Shown piece after piece: positions 36,641 through 46,876 of a stretch of 64,000 nt of DNA. The DNA lies in contig NZ_JALKBE010000001.1 of NCBI RefSeq assembly GCF_023015885.1, positions 496,001-560,000 of the forward strand. Direction: 5' to 3'. This DNA comes from Aliiroseovarius sp. S1123. GTDB lineage: Bacteria; Pseudomonadota; Alphaproteobacteria; Rhodobacterales; Rhodobacteraceae. The position numbers and the translations under genes were made by a program. Position 1 is the first letter of the stretch. Every line of letters starts with the position of its first letter. Under the pieces are notes generated by a model. That model ran no database searches, was not told the origin of the DNA, and saw only the letters and a program-made list of their open reading frames with translations.

Positions 36641-37176
36641 TGCGCAGTTTTCTCGCTCTTCCACTACCTGATGATCACGCGGATCAGGTGGAGCGCTTCG
36701 CCGCGCGGCTGAAAATCGGGCGTCCGCAGCCCTTTGAAAACCTGCACATCACGCTGGCGTTCCTGGACGATCAGCCCCACGAGGCACTGCAGGATCTGCA
36801 CGAGGTCCTCGAGGCCACCTCGCTTCCCGCCGTCACCGCCGAATTCTCTGGACTAGAACCTTTGGGCGGTAAGGTTCCGTCTGTGTTGGGCTTGATGGTG
36901 TCGGGTGTGGATGGGCTGCAGAAACACGTGTTGTCCTGCCTGCGTCGGGCCGGGATCACCCTGCCGCATCGTCGGTTTCGTGCTCATGTGACGGTGGCGC
37001 GGCTGCCCCGTAAACCCCTGCCTGCGGACATGACCGCACTGGGGCACGTGTTGGAGACCCATGGCGCGGTCCGCTTTCCAGATGCGCAGCTGGACACCCT
37101 GTCTCTGTACCGCTCGGAACTGCGCCCCGAGGGCGCACGATACGAAGTCTTGGCGGACTATCCTTTGACGTCCTAG
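36637..37176 (+). CDS. thpR: RNA 2',3'-cyclic phosphodiesterase (2H phosphoesterase)
   Basis: ThpR/LigT-like protein, 179 residues. The two HxT motifs of the 2H phosphoesterase superfamily are intact: His36-Ile-Thr38 (NLHITLAF) and His116-Val-Thr118 (RAHVTVAR). Such enzymes open 2',3'-cyclic phosphates on RNA ends and have been called 2'-5' RNA ligases for the reverse reaction. It overlaps the upstream unknown gene by 4 bases. Confidence 0.93.
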   Translation: MMRSFLALPLPDDHADQVERFAARLKIGRPQPFENLHITLAFLDDQPHEALQDLHEVLEATSLPAVTAEFSGLEPLGGKVPSVLGLMVSGVDGLQKHVLSCLRRAGITLPHRRFRAHVTVARLPRKPLPADMTALGHVLETHGAVRFPDAQLDTLSLYRSELRPEGARYEVLADYPLTS

Positions 37177-37201
37177 AGTGGGCAAAAATCACGAGGCACC
37201 G

Positions 37202-37585
37202 ATGCATCATTTCCCCGTTCGCGTTTACTATGAAGACACCGATATGGCCGGGATTGTCTATTACGCCAACTATCTGCGCTATATCGAACGGGCGCGGTCT
37301 GATTGGGTGCGCGAGATCGGGATTGATCAGAATGCCATGCGGGACGAGGGGCTGGTTTTTGCCGTGCGCCGGGTCGAAGCAGATTATATCGCGCCCGCCA
37401 AATTTGACGATGAGTTACAGGTTGAAACATCAGTTGAGCAAGTGACAGCTGCGCGTCTGGTGCTGGCGCAGGTGGTTAAACGCAACGAACAGGTTTTGTT
37501 TCAGGCGGTTGTGACCATCGTGTGCATCGCGGACACGGGGGCGCCCGCCCGTCTTCCGGCAAATATTCGCCGGTTGGTGCACTGA
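37202..37585 (+). CDS. ybgC: Acyl-CoA thioester hydrolase YbgC
   Basis: YbgC, 127 residues, hotdog-fold thioesterase that is the usual first gene of tol-pal clusters and has been linked to phospholipid metabolism. The active-site segment YYEDTDMAGIVYYANYLRY has the catalytic aspartate at residue 14, matching Asp18 of E. coli YbgC. The ATG at 37202 with GAGG five bases upstream is preferred over a GTG at 37178. Confidence 0.95.
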   Translation: MHHFPVRVYYEDTDMAGIVYYANYLRYIERARSDWVREIGIDQNAMRDEGLVFAVRRVEADYIAPAKFDDELQVETSVEQVTAARLVLAQVVKRNEQVLFQAVVTIVCIADTGAPARLPANIRRLVH

Positions 37586-37696
37586 TATTACAGCAAATCC
37601 TGCTGATGACGCGGTTTTGATAGCCATTGGCTTTTGCATGGGCTAATCTTCGTGCAGAAAAGCGGCCCAAAGAGGCGGCGGTACAGAGGCAGAGTT

Positions 37697-38392
37697 ATGG
37701 AAACGGAAGCGCTTTCGGCAGCGGCGGAGATTGATTTCTCCTTCTTGGCCCTATTTCTACGTGCGACATTCACAGTGAAGCTGGTGATGCTTCTGCTGAT
37801 CGTTGCGTCGGTCTGGTCTTGGGCCATCATCATCACAAAATTCATGGCATTTCGGCAGTCCCGTGCTGAGGCAGATGTGTTCGACCGCAAGTTCTGGTCG
37901 GGCGAGCCGCTGGACGAGCTGTTCGACCAGATCGGTCCCAGCCCCTCGGGCTCGGCGGAAAAGGTTTTCGCGGCGGGGATGCTGGAATGGCGTCGCTCGC
38001 ATCGGGCGGATGGCGGGCTGATCGCCAATGCGCAGTCGCGTATTGATCGCTCGATGGATGTGGCGATTGCCAAGGAAGGCGAGAGCCTGAACAAGGGGCT
38101 GAGCTTTTTGGCTACGGTCGCCTCGACCGCGCCGTTTGTTGGTCTGTTTGGCACCGTCTGGGGCATCATGAACGCCTTTATCGAGATCGCCCAGCAACAG
38201 AACACCAACCTGGCCGTTGTTGCCCCCGGCATCGCCGAGGCGCTGCTGGCGACGGGTCTTGGGCTTCTGGCGGCGATCCCAGCCGCGGTGTTCTACAACA
38301 AGCTGAGCGTGGACAGCGACAACATCCTCTCTGGCTACGAGGCCTTCGCGGACGAGTTCGCCACCATCCTCAGCCGACAGTTGGACAGTTAA
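37697..38392 (+). CDS. tolQ: Tol-Pal system protein TolQ
   Basis: TolQ, 231 residues, ExbB/MotA-family inner-membrane channel subunit that with TolR turns proton-motive force into movement of TolA for outer-membrane constriction during division. Three membrane helices are seen (about 15-40, 130-155, 170-195), the last two containing ATVASTAPFVGLFGTVWGIM and GLLAAIPAAVFYN. The start METEALSA at 37697 has GAGG upstream. Confidence 0.97.
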   Translation: METEALSAAAEIDFSFLALFLRATFTVKLVMLLLIVASVWSWAIIITKFMAFRQSRAEADVFDRKFWSGEPLDELFDQIGPSPSGSAEKVFAAGMLEWRRSHRADGGLIANAQSRIDRSMDVAIAKEGESLNKGLSFLATVASTAPFVGLFGTVWGIMNAFIEIAQQQNTNLAVVAPGIAEALLATGLGLLAAIPAAVFYNKLSVDSDNILSGYEAFADEFATILSRQLDS

Positions 38393-38393
38393 G

Positions 38394-38876
38394 ATGGGCG
38401 CGAATGTGCAAGCCAGCGGGGGTGCCGATCGGCGCGCCCGTCGTGGGCGTCGTCGTGGTAAGCATCGCCGGGTAATGGCCGAAATCAACGTGACGCCCTT
38501 CGTGGACGTCATGCTGGTGCTTCTGATCATCTTCATGGTGGCCGCCCCCTTGTCGGTGGTCGGCGTCCCGGTCGAGCTGTCACAGACGGCGGCGAAATCT
38601 TTAGAAGCACCCGAAGAAGAGCCTTTGGCCATCACCATCAATGCAGAAGGTCAAGTCTTTCTGCAAACGACTGAGATTGCGCGCGACGATTTGATCCCGC
38701 GCCTGCGCGCCGTTGCCGCCGAGCGTGTGGACGACAAGATTTTCCTTCGGATCGACGGTCAGGTCGAATGGGACACGACCGCCCAGATCATGGGCGCTTT
38801 GAACGCAGCAGGCTTTTCCAAGATCGGTTTCGTAACCGAAGGCGGTGGGCCGACGCTGACCGGGCAGGGGAACTGA
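38394..38876 (+). CDS. tolR: Tol-Pal system protein TolR
   Basis: TolR, 160 residues, ExbD-family partner of TolQ. A basic N-terminus ([14 protein letters not shown]) precedes the single membrane helix with the proton-carrying aspartate in [20 protein letters not shown]; a periplasmic domain follows. It begins one base after tolQ ends. The family role is to couple proton flow to TolA. Confidence 0.97.
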   Translation: MGANVQASGGADRRARRGRRRGKHRRVMAEINVTPFVDVMLVLLIIFMVAAPLSVVGVPVELSQTAAKSLEAPEEEPLAITINAEGQVFLQTTEIARDDLIPRLRAVAAERVDDKIFLRIDGQVEWDTTAQIMGALNAAGFSKIGFVTEGGGPTLTGQGN

Positions 38877-38883
38877 GGCAGAG

Positions 38884-39927
38884 ATGCGCAAGGGGCTGTA
38901 TATCTCGACAGCCGCTCATGGGGTTCTGATCCTGTGGGTGCTTTTCGGCGGGGTCTTCAAGTGGGACCGCGACGATGAGCTTGTGTCAGTGTCCGATGTC
39001 TCGTTCATCTCAGAGGATGAATTTGCCGCGCTGAGTGCCCCGAAAGGCGAGGCCAATGCGCCTGAGGAAAGCCCGGCGCCCGCGCCGCGTCCCGAGCCGG
39101 AGCCGACACCTGAGCCAGAACCTCAGCCCGAGCCAGAACCAGAACCCACCCCGGAACCCGAACCCGAGCCTGAACCCGAGCCGGTGCCAGTGGAAGAACC
39201 CGCTGACGTCACAGAAGCTGCGCCGCCTGAAGCCGCCCCTCGTGTGGCCCCCGAGGCTGCACCCGAACCTGAAACCCCGGTCGAAGAAGCGCCGGAGCCG
39301 GTTGAAGCTGTGACGCCCGAGCCGACCCCTGAAGCGGCCCCCGCGCCCGAAGAGGTCACCCCCGCCGCGCCCGCTGAAGCCACGACCGAGATCGTGACCG
39401 AGGCCGAAAAACCAGCAGATGAACCCTCTGCTGCACCGGCGACCTCGCAACGACCAAAATCGCGCCCGAACCGCCCGCGTCCGCAGGTGGCACAACCGGA
39501 AACGCCCGCCGAAACGCCCCCCGCTGACGCCAACGCCGTTGCGAATGCTGTTGCCAACGAGGTGGCAGGCGGCGCTCAAGACGCGCCTGCACAGGACATC
39601 CCGCTTGGCCCGCCGCTGACGCGTGGCGAAAAAGATGGGCTGCGCGTGGCCGTGAGCCGGTGCTGGAACCTCGGGTCGTCGTCGACAGATGCGCTGTCCA
39701 CAACCGTGGTCGTGCTGGTCACGATGAGCCGCGAAGGCAAACCCGAAGGGATCACGCTGGACAGTTGGGACGGCCCGAACCAGGCCGCCGCGAACACCGC
39801 GTTCCAAGCCGCCCGCCGCGCCATCATCCGCTGCGGCGCGCGTGGCTTTGACCTGCCTGCCGAGAAATACGGCCAGTGGCGCGAGATCGAGATGACCTTC
39901 AACCCCGACAAGATGAGGATCAAGTGA
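38884..39927 (+). CDS. tolA: Tol-Pal system protein TolA (Pro/Glu-rich type)
   Basis: TolA, 347 residues, spans from the inner membrane to TolB/Pal. An N-terminal membrane anchor (about 7-25) is followed by about 220 residues dominated by Pro-Glu repeats and Ala/Pro/Thr instead of the Ala/Lys-rich helix of E. coli TolA; the last 100 residues form the globular domain with SRCWNLG and [16 protein letters not shown]. Two cysteines in that domain may form a disulfide. It is co-directional and close (7 bases) to tolR. Confidence 0.93.
   Translation: MRKGLYISTAAHGVLILWVLFGGVFKWDRDDELVSVSDVSFISEDEFAALSAPKGEANAPEESPAPAPRPEPEPTPEPEPQPEPEPEPTPEPEPEPEPEPVPVEEPADVTEAAPPEAAPRVAPEAAPEPETPVEEAPEPVEAVTPEPTPEAAPAPEEVTPAAPAEATTEIVTEAEKPADEPSAAPATSQRPKSRPNRPRPQVAQPETPAETPPADANAVANAVANEVAGGAQDAPAQDIPLGPPLTRGEKDGLRVAVSRCWNLGSSSTDALSTTVVVLVTMSREGKPEGITLDSWDGPNQAAANTAFQAARRAIIRCGARGFDLPAEKYGQWREIEMTFNPDKMRIK
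39085..39200 (+). repeat. Pro-Glu codon repeat inside tolA
   Basis: A tandem low-complexity run of Glu-Pro codons (GAGCCN, GAACCN and CCCGAG variants) encodes a rigid EPEP-type spacer. The mixed synonymous codons suggest selection on the protein rather than recent slippage. Confidence 0.8.
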
Positions 39928-39955
39928 TGGGTCCGAAACACAGAGGGGAGAGGTC

Positions 39956-40684
39956 ATGACCCGATCAACTCACATGATCCCGCTTGAAGTCTGCGTGGAC
40001 ACGTTCGACGGCGCGCGTGCTGCACAAGACGGCGGCGCAGATCGGGTCGAACTGTGCTCGGCTCTGTCCGAAGGCGGGCTAACCCCCTCTGTTGGACTGA
40101 TGCGGCAGGCCGCGACGCTGTCTATCCCCGTTTTTGCCATGATCCGCCCCCGCGCGGGGCTGTTCCACTTCTCGGATGCAGATGAAGCGATCATGGTGGC
40201 GGACATTCAGGCCGCAAAAGAGGCTGGGCTGGAGGGCGTCGTTCTGGGCGCGCAGAAACGCGATCACCGGTTGGATGAAGCGCGGCTGAAGCGTCTATTA
40301 GCAGCCGCCGACGGGATGGGCAGCACCTTGCATCGCGTGATCGATGTGGTGCCAGACCCGCTTAAGGCGTTGGACACGGCCATCCAGCTTGGGTTCGACC
40401 GGGTGTTGACCTCGGGCGCGGCACCTGACGCGCCAGACGGGGCTGCGATGTTGCGCGATATGGTTGCGCGGGCTGACGGTCGGATATCGGTGATGGCGGG
40501 GTGTGGGCTGACCCACCAGAACGTTGCGGCGTTCATGCGCGATACAGGGGTCGCCGAAATTCATGCCTCTTGTGCTGAAAAGATCGCAAACGAGCGGATT
40601 TTCTCTGATTTTTCCCCTGCCAGTGGCAGGGCCACAACCTCTAAGCATATGGTGCAACTGATGAAGGGAGCGTTGGAACAATGA
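39956..40684 (+). CDS. cutC: CutC family protein
   Basis: CutC, 242 residues, a TIM-barrel protein historically linked to copper homeostasis, although its biochemical role is disputed. Typical segments are [37 protein letters not shown] and [15 protein letters not shown]. It sits between tolA and tolB and its stop overlaps the tolB start (ATGA), an unusual place for this gene in a tol operon, so it shares transcription and coupling with the cell-envelope genes. Confidence 0.92.
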   Translation: MTRSTHMIPLEVCVDTFDGARAAQDGGADRVELCSALSEGGLTPSVGLMRQAATLSIPVFAMIRPRAGLFHFSDADEAIMVADIQAAKEAGLEGVVLGAQKRDHRLDEARLKRLLAAADGMGSTLHRVIDVVPDPLKALDTAIQLGFDRVLTSGAAPDAPDGAAMLRDMVARADGRISVMAGCGLTHQNVAAFMRDTGVAEIHASCAEKIANERIFSDFSPASGRATTSKHMVQLMKGALEQ

Positions 40685-42045
40685 CACGCAGATCGAAACG
40701 CATGGGTTTCCAGCTCAGAAAAGTGACTTGCCTTCTGGCAGCATGTGCCACGTTTATGGCGGGGCACGTGACGACAGCGTCTGCTCAATCCGATGGTCCT
40801 CTGCGGATCGAGATCACCGACGGCGTCATCGAACCTTTGCCCTTTGCCATTCCCGATTTTGTGCCGGAAGACGGCGGCGCTTCGGACTTTGCCCGCTCAA
40901 TCGCGCGCGTGATCGCTGCGGATCTGGCCAGCACCGGGCTGTTTCGCGAAATCCCGCAAGATGCGTTCATCTCGGGCGTGACCAACTTTTCAAGCCCTGT
41001 GGCCTATGCCGATTGGAAGGCGATCAACGCACAGGCGCTGATCACCGGGGCGGTCAGCAGCTCGGGCGACAGCATCAACGTGAAGTTCCGCGTGTTCGAC
41101 GTGTTCTCGGGCCAACCGCTGGGCGAGGGCCTGCAGTTCTCGGGCGGGGCGGCGGGGTGGCGTCGCATGGCGCACAAGGTCGCGGATATCGTCTATAGCC
41201 GGATCACCGGCGAAAGCGGCTATTTCGACAGCCGCGTGGTATTTGTGGCCGAAAGCGGTCCGAAGAACGCCCGTCGCAAGCGTCTGGCGATCATGGATTA
41301 TGACGGCGCAAATGTGCAGTACCTGACCGATAGCTCGGCGCTGGTACTGGCGCCGCGCTTCTCGCCTCAAGGGGATCGCGTGCTGTACACCAGCTATGAA
41401 ACCGGTTTCCCGCAGGTCTACGTGCTGGATGTGGCCACGGTCGGACGCCGCGTGTTGTCCAGCCAAGAGGGAACCATGACCTTCGCGCCGCGCTTCTCGC
41501 CGGATGGCCGCACCGTTGTGTATTCGCTGTCTGCGGGCGGCAACACGGACCTTTACACAATGGACATTGCCAGCGGACAGGCCCGCCGTTTGACTCAGGC
41601 CCCCTCGATCGAGACCGCGCCCAGCTTTTCGCCTGACGGATCGAGCATTGTGTTTGAAAGCGATCGCTCGGGCAGCCAGCAACTGTATGTTATGCCCGCT
41701 ACAGGTGGCGAGGCGACGCGGATCAGCTTCGGACAAGGCCGCTATGGCACCCCGGTCTGGTCGCCGCGTGGCGATCTAATCGCCTTTACCAAACAGAATG
41801 CGGGCCGCTTCCATATCGGCGTGATGCGCACCGATGGATCAGAAGAACGCCTTCTGACAGCCTCGTTCTTGGACGAAGGCCCGACCTGGTCGCCCAACGG
41901 CCGCGTGATCATGTTCACCCGTGAAAGCCAGGGTGAAACGGGCGAAGCGTCGCTCTATTCGGTGGACATCACTGGCCGCAATCTGCGCCGCGTCCTGACC
42001 GAAGGGGCGGCATCTGACCCTGCGTGGTCGCCCTTGCTGAACTAA
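40681..42045 (+). CDS. tolB: Tol-Pal system beta-propeller protein TolB
   Basis: TolB, 454 residues, periplasmic protein that links TolA to Pal. A signal peptide of about 35 residues ends in ASA; an N-terminal alpha/beta domain (about 40-170) is followed by WD40-like PD40 repeats, each with an [15 protein letters not shown] or [13 protein letters not shown]-type core. The length is normal. It overlaps cutC by 4 bases. Confidence 0.97.
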   Translation: MTRRSKRMGFQLRKVTCLLAACATFMAGHVTTASAQSDGPLRIEITDGVIEPLPFAIPDFVPEDGGASDFARSIARVIAADLASTGLFREIPQDAFISGVTNFSSPVAYADWKAINAQALITGAVSSSGDSINVKFRVFDVFSGQPLGEGLQFSGGAAGWRRMAHKVADIVYSRITGESGYFDSRVVFVAESGPKNARRKRLAIMDYDGANVQYLTDSSALVLAPRFSPQGDRVLYTSYETGFPQVYVLDVATVGRRVLSSQEGTMTFAPRFSPDGRTVVYSLSAGGNTDLYTMDIASGQARRLTQAPSIETAPSFSPDGSSIVFESDRSGSQQLYVMPATGGEATRISFGQGRYGTPVWSPRGDLIAFTKQNAGRFHIGVMRTDGSEERLLTASFLDEGPTWSPNGRVIMFTRESQGETGEASLYSVDITGRNLRRVLTEGAASDPAWSPLLN

Positions 42046-42157
42046 ACCCAAACGGGCGCGAATGCGCTTTGTTTTCAAATCGCCGGTGAAATGTTAGACT
42101 TCCGGCAAGAATATGAAAGAGCATGCCCAAAAAGGGCAAAATGATACAGGAAAGACC

Positions 42158-42661
42158 ATGAAACATATTGCGATGACTGCGCTGTTCGTGGGCGCATTGG
42201 CCGTGTCGGCCTGTTCGAACGACCGCTTTGGAAATGGCCGCTTTGGCGGTGGTTCCGGCGATTTCGTGGCAGGCAGCCCGTCTGACCCGCGCTCGCCAGC
42301 TTATTTCAACCAGACCATCGGGGACCGCGTGCTGTTCGCCGTGGACCAGTCGACGCTAAGCCAGGAAGGCGTTCAGGTGCTGACCCAGCAGGCCACGTGG
42401 CTGATGGAAAACACCAGCTATACCGCCGTGATCGAAGGTCACGCCGACGAACAGGGTACCCGCGAATACAACCTTGCGCTGGGTGCACGCCGTGCCTCGG
42501 CCGTGCAGAACTTCCTGATTGATCGCGGCGTTGCGCCGAACCGTCTGCAGACCGTCAGCTATGGTAAAGAACGCCCGCTCGAGATCTGCTCGGACGAGCT
42601 GTGCTATTCCAAGAACCGCCGCGCCGTGACCGTGCTGGCTGCGGGTGCGATTACCAGCTGA
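42158..42661 (+). CDS. pal: Peptidoglycan-associated lipoprotein Pal
   Basis: Pal, 167 residues, an outer-membrane lipoprotein that anchors the membrane to peptidoglycan. The lipobox LAVSAC places the lipidated cysteine at residue 19. The OmpA-like domain shows VIEGHADEQGTREYNLALG and ARRASAVQNFL, which bind diaminopimelate. The ATG at 42158 has AGGAAAG upstream. It follows tolB by 112 bases. Confidence 0.97.
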   Translation: MKHIAMTALFVGALAVSACSNDRFGNGRFGGGSGDFVAGSPSDPRSPAYFNQTIGDRVLFAVDQSTLSQEGVQVLTQQATWLMENTSYTAVIEGHADEQGTREYNLALGARRASAVQNFLIDRGVAPNRLQTVSYGKERPLEICSDELCYSKNRRAVTVLAAGAITS

Positions 42662-42688
42662 TCCAACTGGACGAAGAGGGCCTGAAAT

Positions 42689-43522
42689 ATGGTGGCAAAA
42701 TCCTTGAAAGCTTTGTTACTGGGTGCCGTTCTGGTGGGCGCGCCTGCCTTGGCGTTAGCGCAGGACCGGACGCAATCTCTGGCGGATATCCGGCAGGAAC
42801 TGACTGTGCTCTATGTCGAGATCCAGAAGCTGAAGACCGAGCTGTCGACCACCGGGGGCGCCAATGTGACCACCGGCGTGGGCAGCCTGTCTCAGCGGAT
42901 GGCGGCCATTGAAGGAGAGCTGTCGCGTCTAACCTCGAAGACCGAGCAGTTGGAGTTCCGCATCAACTCGATCGTGAAAGACGGCACCAACCGCATTGGC
43001 GATCTGGAATTCCGTCTGGTCGAGCTGGAAGGCGGCGATATTTCCAAGCTGGGGGAAACCTCGACCCTTGGGGGTGGCGTGGTTCCGGAAGGGCCGGTTG
43101 CGGCCCCGACGTCGCCCACGTCCCCAGCGACCGAGCTTGCCGTGGGTGAGCAGCAGGATTTTGATGCTGCCGGCGCGGCGCTGGAAGCAGGTGACTTTGC
43201 CCAGGCCGCAACCCTGTATACGCAGTTCATCGAGAACTATCCGGGCAGCCCCTTGACCTCGGAAGCGCATTTCCAGCGGGGCGAGGCCCACACAGGCGAG
43301 GGCGACGTGAAGAATGCCGCGCGTGCTTATCTGAACGCGTTCTCGGGTGCGCCCAACAGTGACCGCGCGCCGGACGCGCTGTTTCGTCTGGGCTTTTCGC
43401 TGGGCGAGCTTGGGCAGGTGAACGAAGCCTGTGCGACGCTTGCTGAAGTGGGCAAGCGTTTCCCCGGTGCACCTGCCGTGGCGGATGCGCAAACCGCGCG
43501 TCAGACGCTGAACTGCCCGTGA
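42689..43522 (+). CDS. cpoB: Tol-Pal associated protein CpoB/YbgF
   Basis: CpoB (YbgF), 277 residues, periplasmic coordinator of peptidoglycan synthesis and Tol-driven constriction. It has a signal peptide of about 25 residues ending in ALA, a coiled-coil N-terminal part (QRMAAIEGELSRLTSKTEQL), a Pro/Thr-rich linker and C-terminal TPRs (AGDFAQAATLYTQFIENYPG, then KNAARAYLNAF). Its stop overlaps the GTG start of tilS by 4 bases. Confidence 0.94.
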   Translation: MVAKSLKALLLGAVLVGAPALALAQDRTQSLADIRQELTVLYVEIQKLKTELSTTGGANVTTGVGSLSQRMAAIEGELSRLTSKTEQLEFRINSIVKDGTNRIGDLEFRLVELEGGDISKLGETSTLGGGVVPEGPVAAPTSPTSPATELAVGEQQDFDAAGAALEAGDFAQAATLYTQFIENYPGSPLTSEAHFQRGEAHTGEGDVKNAARAYLNAFSGAPNSDRAPDALFRLGFSLGELGQVNEACATLAEVGKRFPGAPAVADAQTARQTLNCP

Positions 43523-44757
43523 GGCCCGAGCAGACATTCGAAATCGCCTTAGACCGGGCCCGCCAGCGCGGGCCCGTTTCGCGTCTTGGGCTGGCCGTCT
43601 CTGGTGGCAGCGACAGCATGGCGATGCTGGTCTTGGCGGTTGAATGGGCAAAACGGGTGGGGGCTGATCTGAGGGCAGCAACCGTAGACCACGGGCTGCG
43701 CCCCGAGGCTGCGGACGAGGCCAACTGGGTCAAGGCCCGCTGTGCAGAGCTTGGCCTGCCCCATGACACGCTGACATGGGCCGACGCGCCAAGCGGTAAT
43801 GTCCAAAGCGCGGCCCGCGCTGCGCGGTATGAGCTTCTGGCCAATTGGGCGCAGGGTTTGGGACTGGATGCCGTGGCCGTAGGCCATACCGCCGATGATC
43901 AGGCCGAAACCTTCGTAATGCGTTTGGCACGCGGGTCGGGCGTGGACGGCCTGTCTGCAATGCAAGATGACTGGCAGGCGCAGAAAATGCGCTGGCTGCG
44001 CCCGGTCTTGGCGACTGGTCGAGATGACCTGCGGCGGTGTCTGACCGAACGTGGACTGGGGTGGATTGATGATCCCTCGAACACGGACGCAAGGTTTGAA
44101 CGCGTCCGGGTGCGCAAGGCGATGAAGGATCTGGCCCTTTTGGGATTAGATCGTGACCGGCTGGTTGGCACAGCACTTCGCATGACCGAGGCACGCACTG
44201 CGTTAGAACAGGCTGCTCTTGATGCGGCCGAGACACATGCAGAGGTGATACTTGGTGACGTCGTATTCGACAATTCAGCGTATTCGGTCCTTCCGACCGA
44301 AACCCGTCACCGTCTGCTGACCGCTGCAATTCGCTTTGTCTCTGGCGCTGCCTACCGCCCGCGCTATGACGCGTTAAAAGAAATCGAGGCGCAAGTTCTC
44401 GAAGGTCAACGCCGGACCTTGTCGGGGTGTGCACTGCACCAAAAGTCCGGGCAGCTTGTCGTGGGGCGCGAGCTGAATGCCCTTCGATCCGAAGCAGCGC
44501 GGTCTGGCGAATCTTGGGATGGACGCTGGGTTCTGACCGGGCCTTCTCATGCGCATGTGCGGGTCTTGGCGAACGCCATTTCCGACTGCCCTAATTGGCG
44601 CGCAACCGGCCAACCCCGTGATCGCCTGATGACCACACCTGCACTGTTTGTAGGTGATCAGATATTGGCTGCTCCAGCTGCTGGTTTTCTGTGCGAAGGT
44701 GCTACGCTGGCTGGGCCAAGCAAAGCCGATTTCCTAAAGGCGATTTTATCGCATTGA
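43519..44757 (+). CDS. tilS: tRNA(Ile)-lysidine synthase TilS
   Basis: TilS, 412 residues, converts cytidine-34 of tRNA-Ile(CAU) to lysidine. The PP-loop ATPase motif SGGSDSM lies at residues 28-34 and the segment VGHTADDQAETFVMRLARGS is family-typical. The start is GTG at 43519, overlapping cpoB by 4 bases. The stop falls within the -35 region of the proposed ftsH promoter. Confidence 0.95.
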   Translation: MRPEQTFEIALDRARQRGPVSRLGLAVSGGSDSMAMLVLAVEWAKRVGADLRAATVDHGLRPEAADEANWVKARCAELGLPHDTLTWADAPSGNVQSAARAARYELLANWAQGLGLDAVAVGHTADDQAETFVMRLARGSGVDGLSAMQDDWQAQKMRWLRPVLATGRDDLRRCLTERGLGWIDDPSNTDARFERVRVRKAMKDLALLGLDRDRLVGTALRMTEARTALEQAALDAAETHAEVILGDVVFDNSAYSVLPTETRHRLLTAAIRFVSGAAYRPRYDALKEIEAQVLEGQRRTLSGCALHQKSGQLVVGRELNALRSEAARSGESWDGRWVLTGPSHAHVRVLANAISDCPNWRATGQPRDRLMTTPALFVGDQILAAPAAGFLCEGATLAGPSKADFLKAILSH

Positions 44758-44780
44758 ACCTCGGCCAATCATCCCTATTT
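44754..44780 (+). promoter_or_regulatory. Probable RpoH (heat-shock) promoter of ftsH
   Basis: ATTGAA (TTGAA at 44754-44758) and CCTATTT (44774-44780), spaced by 15 bases, resemble the sigma-32 consensus CTTGAA and CCCATNT/CYTATNT. ftsH is a classical heat-shock gene and starts 66 bases downstream; the -35 box overlaps the tilS stop codon. Confidence 0.5.
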
Positions 44781-44845
44781 TAAGAACACGGTGTTAAGCG
44801 TTCCGCTTGGCGTCCCGTCGCTATGGCATCTAAAGGAGATCCCCC

Positions 44846-46762
44846 TTGGGCAACGCGAGAAATTTCGCCTTCTGGATTGTGCTTTTTGTGCTCATCCTGG
44901 CCTTGTTCAATCTGTTTTCGAACGGTCAGTCTGGGCTTGCATCGTCTCAGACAACTTATTCGGAGTTTATCGCCGCCGTTGAGGGCGACAATGTAAAATC
45001 CGTCACGCTTGATGGCGAAAAGCTGGTCTATCAGGCTGCAGACGGTAAAATCTATCAAACCATCGTGCCGCGTGATGCTGAAGTGACGCAGCTGTTGATT
45101 GCGGAAGGCGTCGAGGTGACTGCCGAAGCGCAGCAGCAATCAGGGATCATGAACCTTGTGACACTGCTTCTTCCGGTGGCTTTGCTGATCGGCTTCTGGT
45201 TCTTCATGATGAACCGGATGCAAGGTCGCGGGGGCGGCGGTGCCATGGGCTTTGGAAAATCGAAAGCCAAGATGCTGACCGAACGCGAAGGCCGTGTGAC
45301 CTTTGACGATGTGGCCGGTATCGACGAAGCCAAAGAAGAGCTGGAAGAGATCGTGGAATTCCTGCGCAACCCGCAGAAATTCAGCCGCCTTGGCGGACAG
45401 ATCCCCAAAGGCGCGCTTCTTGTTGGCCCTCCGGGTACCGGTAAAACGCTTCTGGCCCGCGCGATTGCAGGCGAAGCAGGCGTGCCCTTCTTCACTATTT
45501 CGGGCTCGGATTTCGTCGAGATGTTCGTCGGTGTAGGTGCAAGCCGCGTCCGTGACATGTTCGAACAGGCCAAGAAAAACGCACCCTGTATCGTTTTCAT
45601 CGACGAGATCGACGCCGTGGGCCGGTCGCGTGGCGCTGGCTATGGTGGTGGTAATGACGAACGCGAACAGACGCTCAACCAGCTCTTGGTCGAGATGGAC
45701 GGCTTTGAAGCCAATGAAGGCGTGATCATTCTGGCCGCGACCAACCGTCGTGACGTTCTGGACCCCGCGCTGCTGCGCCCCGGCCGTTTCGACCGTCAGG
45801 TCACCGTGCCGAACCCCGACATCAAAGGCCGCGAGAAGATTCTGGGCGTCCATGCCCGCAAAGTGCCGCTGGGCCCTGACGCTGACATGCGCATCATTGC
45901 GCGCGGTACGCCGGGTTTCTCGGGTGCGGATCTGGCGAACCTTGTGAACGAGGCTGCGCTGATGGCTGCCCGAGTGGGCCGCCGTTTCGTGACCATGGAA
46001 GATTTCGAGAACGCGAAAGACAAGGTCATGATGGGGGCAGAGCGCCGCTCGATGGTGCTGACCGATGACCAAAAGGAAAAGACCGCCTATCACGAAGCAG
46101 GTCACGCCGTGGTCGGCATGAAGCTGCCGCAATGTGATCCGGTCTATAAGGCGACCATCATTCCGCGCGGTGGTGCGCTGGGGATGGTTGTATCCTTGCC
46201 GGAAATCGACCGCCTGAACTGGCACAAGTCGGAATGCGAAGAAAAGCTGGCCATGACCATGGCGGGCAAGGCTGCCGAAATCATCAAGTATGGCGAAGAA
46301 AATGTGTCGAACGGTCCGGCTGGGGATATCCAGCAGGCATCCGGTCTGGCGCGTGCCATGGTGATGCGCTGGGGCATGTCAGACAAAGTCGGTAACATCG
46401 ACTATGCCGAAGCGCATGAAGGCTATCAGGGCAATACTGCTGGCTTCTCGGTCTCGGCGCATACGAAAGAGCTGATCGAGGGAGAGGTGAAAGGCTTCAT
46501 CCAGAACGGCTATGAGACTGCGTTCAAGATCCTGAAAGAACATGAACAGGAATGGGAAAATCTGGCGCAGGGCCTGTTGGAATACGAAACCCTGACCGGC
46601 CCGGAAATCGAGCGTGTGATGAAGGGCGAACCGCCCCACGCATCCGACGACGATGACACGCCGGACGAGGGCAACGCCCCGTCGGTCGCTGCGATCCCGA
46701 AAACCAAACCGCGCAAGAAATCGTCTGACGATGGCGGGATGGAACCGGAACCCACCGTATAA
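44846..46762 (+). CDS. ftsH: ATP-dependent zinc metalloprotease FtsH
   Basis: FtsH, 638 residues, the membrane-anchored AAA+ protease that degrades misfolded membrane proteins and short-lived regulators. Two membrane helices flank a periplasmic domain (about 5-27 and 100-120). Walker A GPPGTGKT starts at residue 194, Walker B is [10 protein letters not shown], and the zinc motif HEAGH lies at 416-420. The start codon is TTG, supported by AAGGAG 7 bases upstream and the conserved first residues. HflK and HflC, its regulators, are encoded 15 kb upstream in this window. A strong terminator follows. Confidence 0.98.
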   Translation: MGNARNFAFWIVLFVLILALFNLFSNGQSGLASSQTTYSEFIAAVEGDNVKSVTLDGEKLVYQAADGKIYQTIVPRDAEVTQLLIAEGVEVTAEAQQQSGIMNLVTLLLPVALLIGFWFFMMNRMQGRGGGGAMGFGKSKAKMLTEREGRVTFDDVAGIDEAKEELEEIVEFLRNPQKFSRLGGQIPKGALLVGPPGTGKTLLARAIAGEAGVPFFTISGSDFVEMFVGVGASRVRDMFEQAKKNAPCIVFIDEIDAVGRSRGAGYGGGNDEREQTLNQLLVEMDGFEANEGVIILAATNRRDVLDPALLRPGRFDRQVTVPNPDIKGREKILGVHARKVPLGPDADMRIIARGTPGFSGADLANLVNEAALMAARVGRRFVTMEDFENAKDKVMMGAERRSMVLTDDQKEKTAYHEAGHAVVGMKLPQCDPVYKATIIPRGGALGMVVSLPEIDRLNWHKSECEEKLAMTMAGKAAEIIKYGEENVSNGPAGDIQQASGLARAMVMRWGMSDKVGNIDYAEAHEGYQGNTAGFSVSAHTKELIEGEVKGFIQNGYETAFKILKEHEQEWENLAQGLLEYETLTGPEIERVMKGEPPHASDDDDTPDEGNAPSVAAIPKTKPRKKSSDDGGMEPEPTV

Positions 46763-46772
46763 AGCACAAAAA

Positions 46773-46799
46773 CCCCAGAGTGATGCTCTGGGGTTTTTC
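46773..46799 (+). terminator. Rho-independent terminator after ftsH
   Basis: CCCCAGAG / CTCTGGGG stem with a five-base loop and five T residues, 10 bases after the ftsH stop; a flanking A-run also makes it work in reverse. Confidence 0.93.
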
Positions 46800-46876
46800 T
46801 TTCAGGGCGACACAAGCTGTGAATTGCTGTTCATCGCACAACCGGGCAGGGTGCTGCAAAACGAAAAGGAGCACCC

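Noticed and set aside
39010-39957. 315-aa minus-strand frame across tolA
   Set aside because: The translation is Arg/Phe/Gly-rich from the reversed Pro-Glu repeats; no start signal and no resemblance to a protein.
45140-46225. 361-aa minus-strand frame across ftsH
   Set aside because: Antisense to the conserved AAA+ core of FtsH; typical GC-rich shadow.
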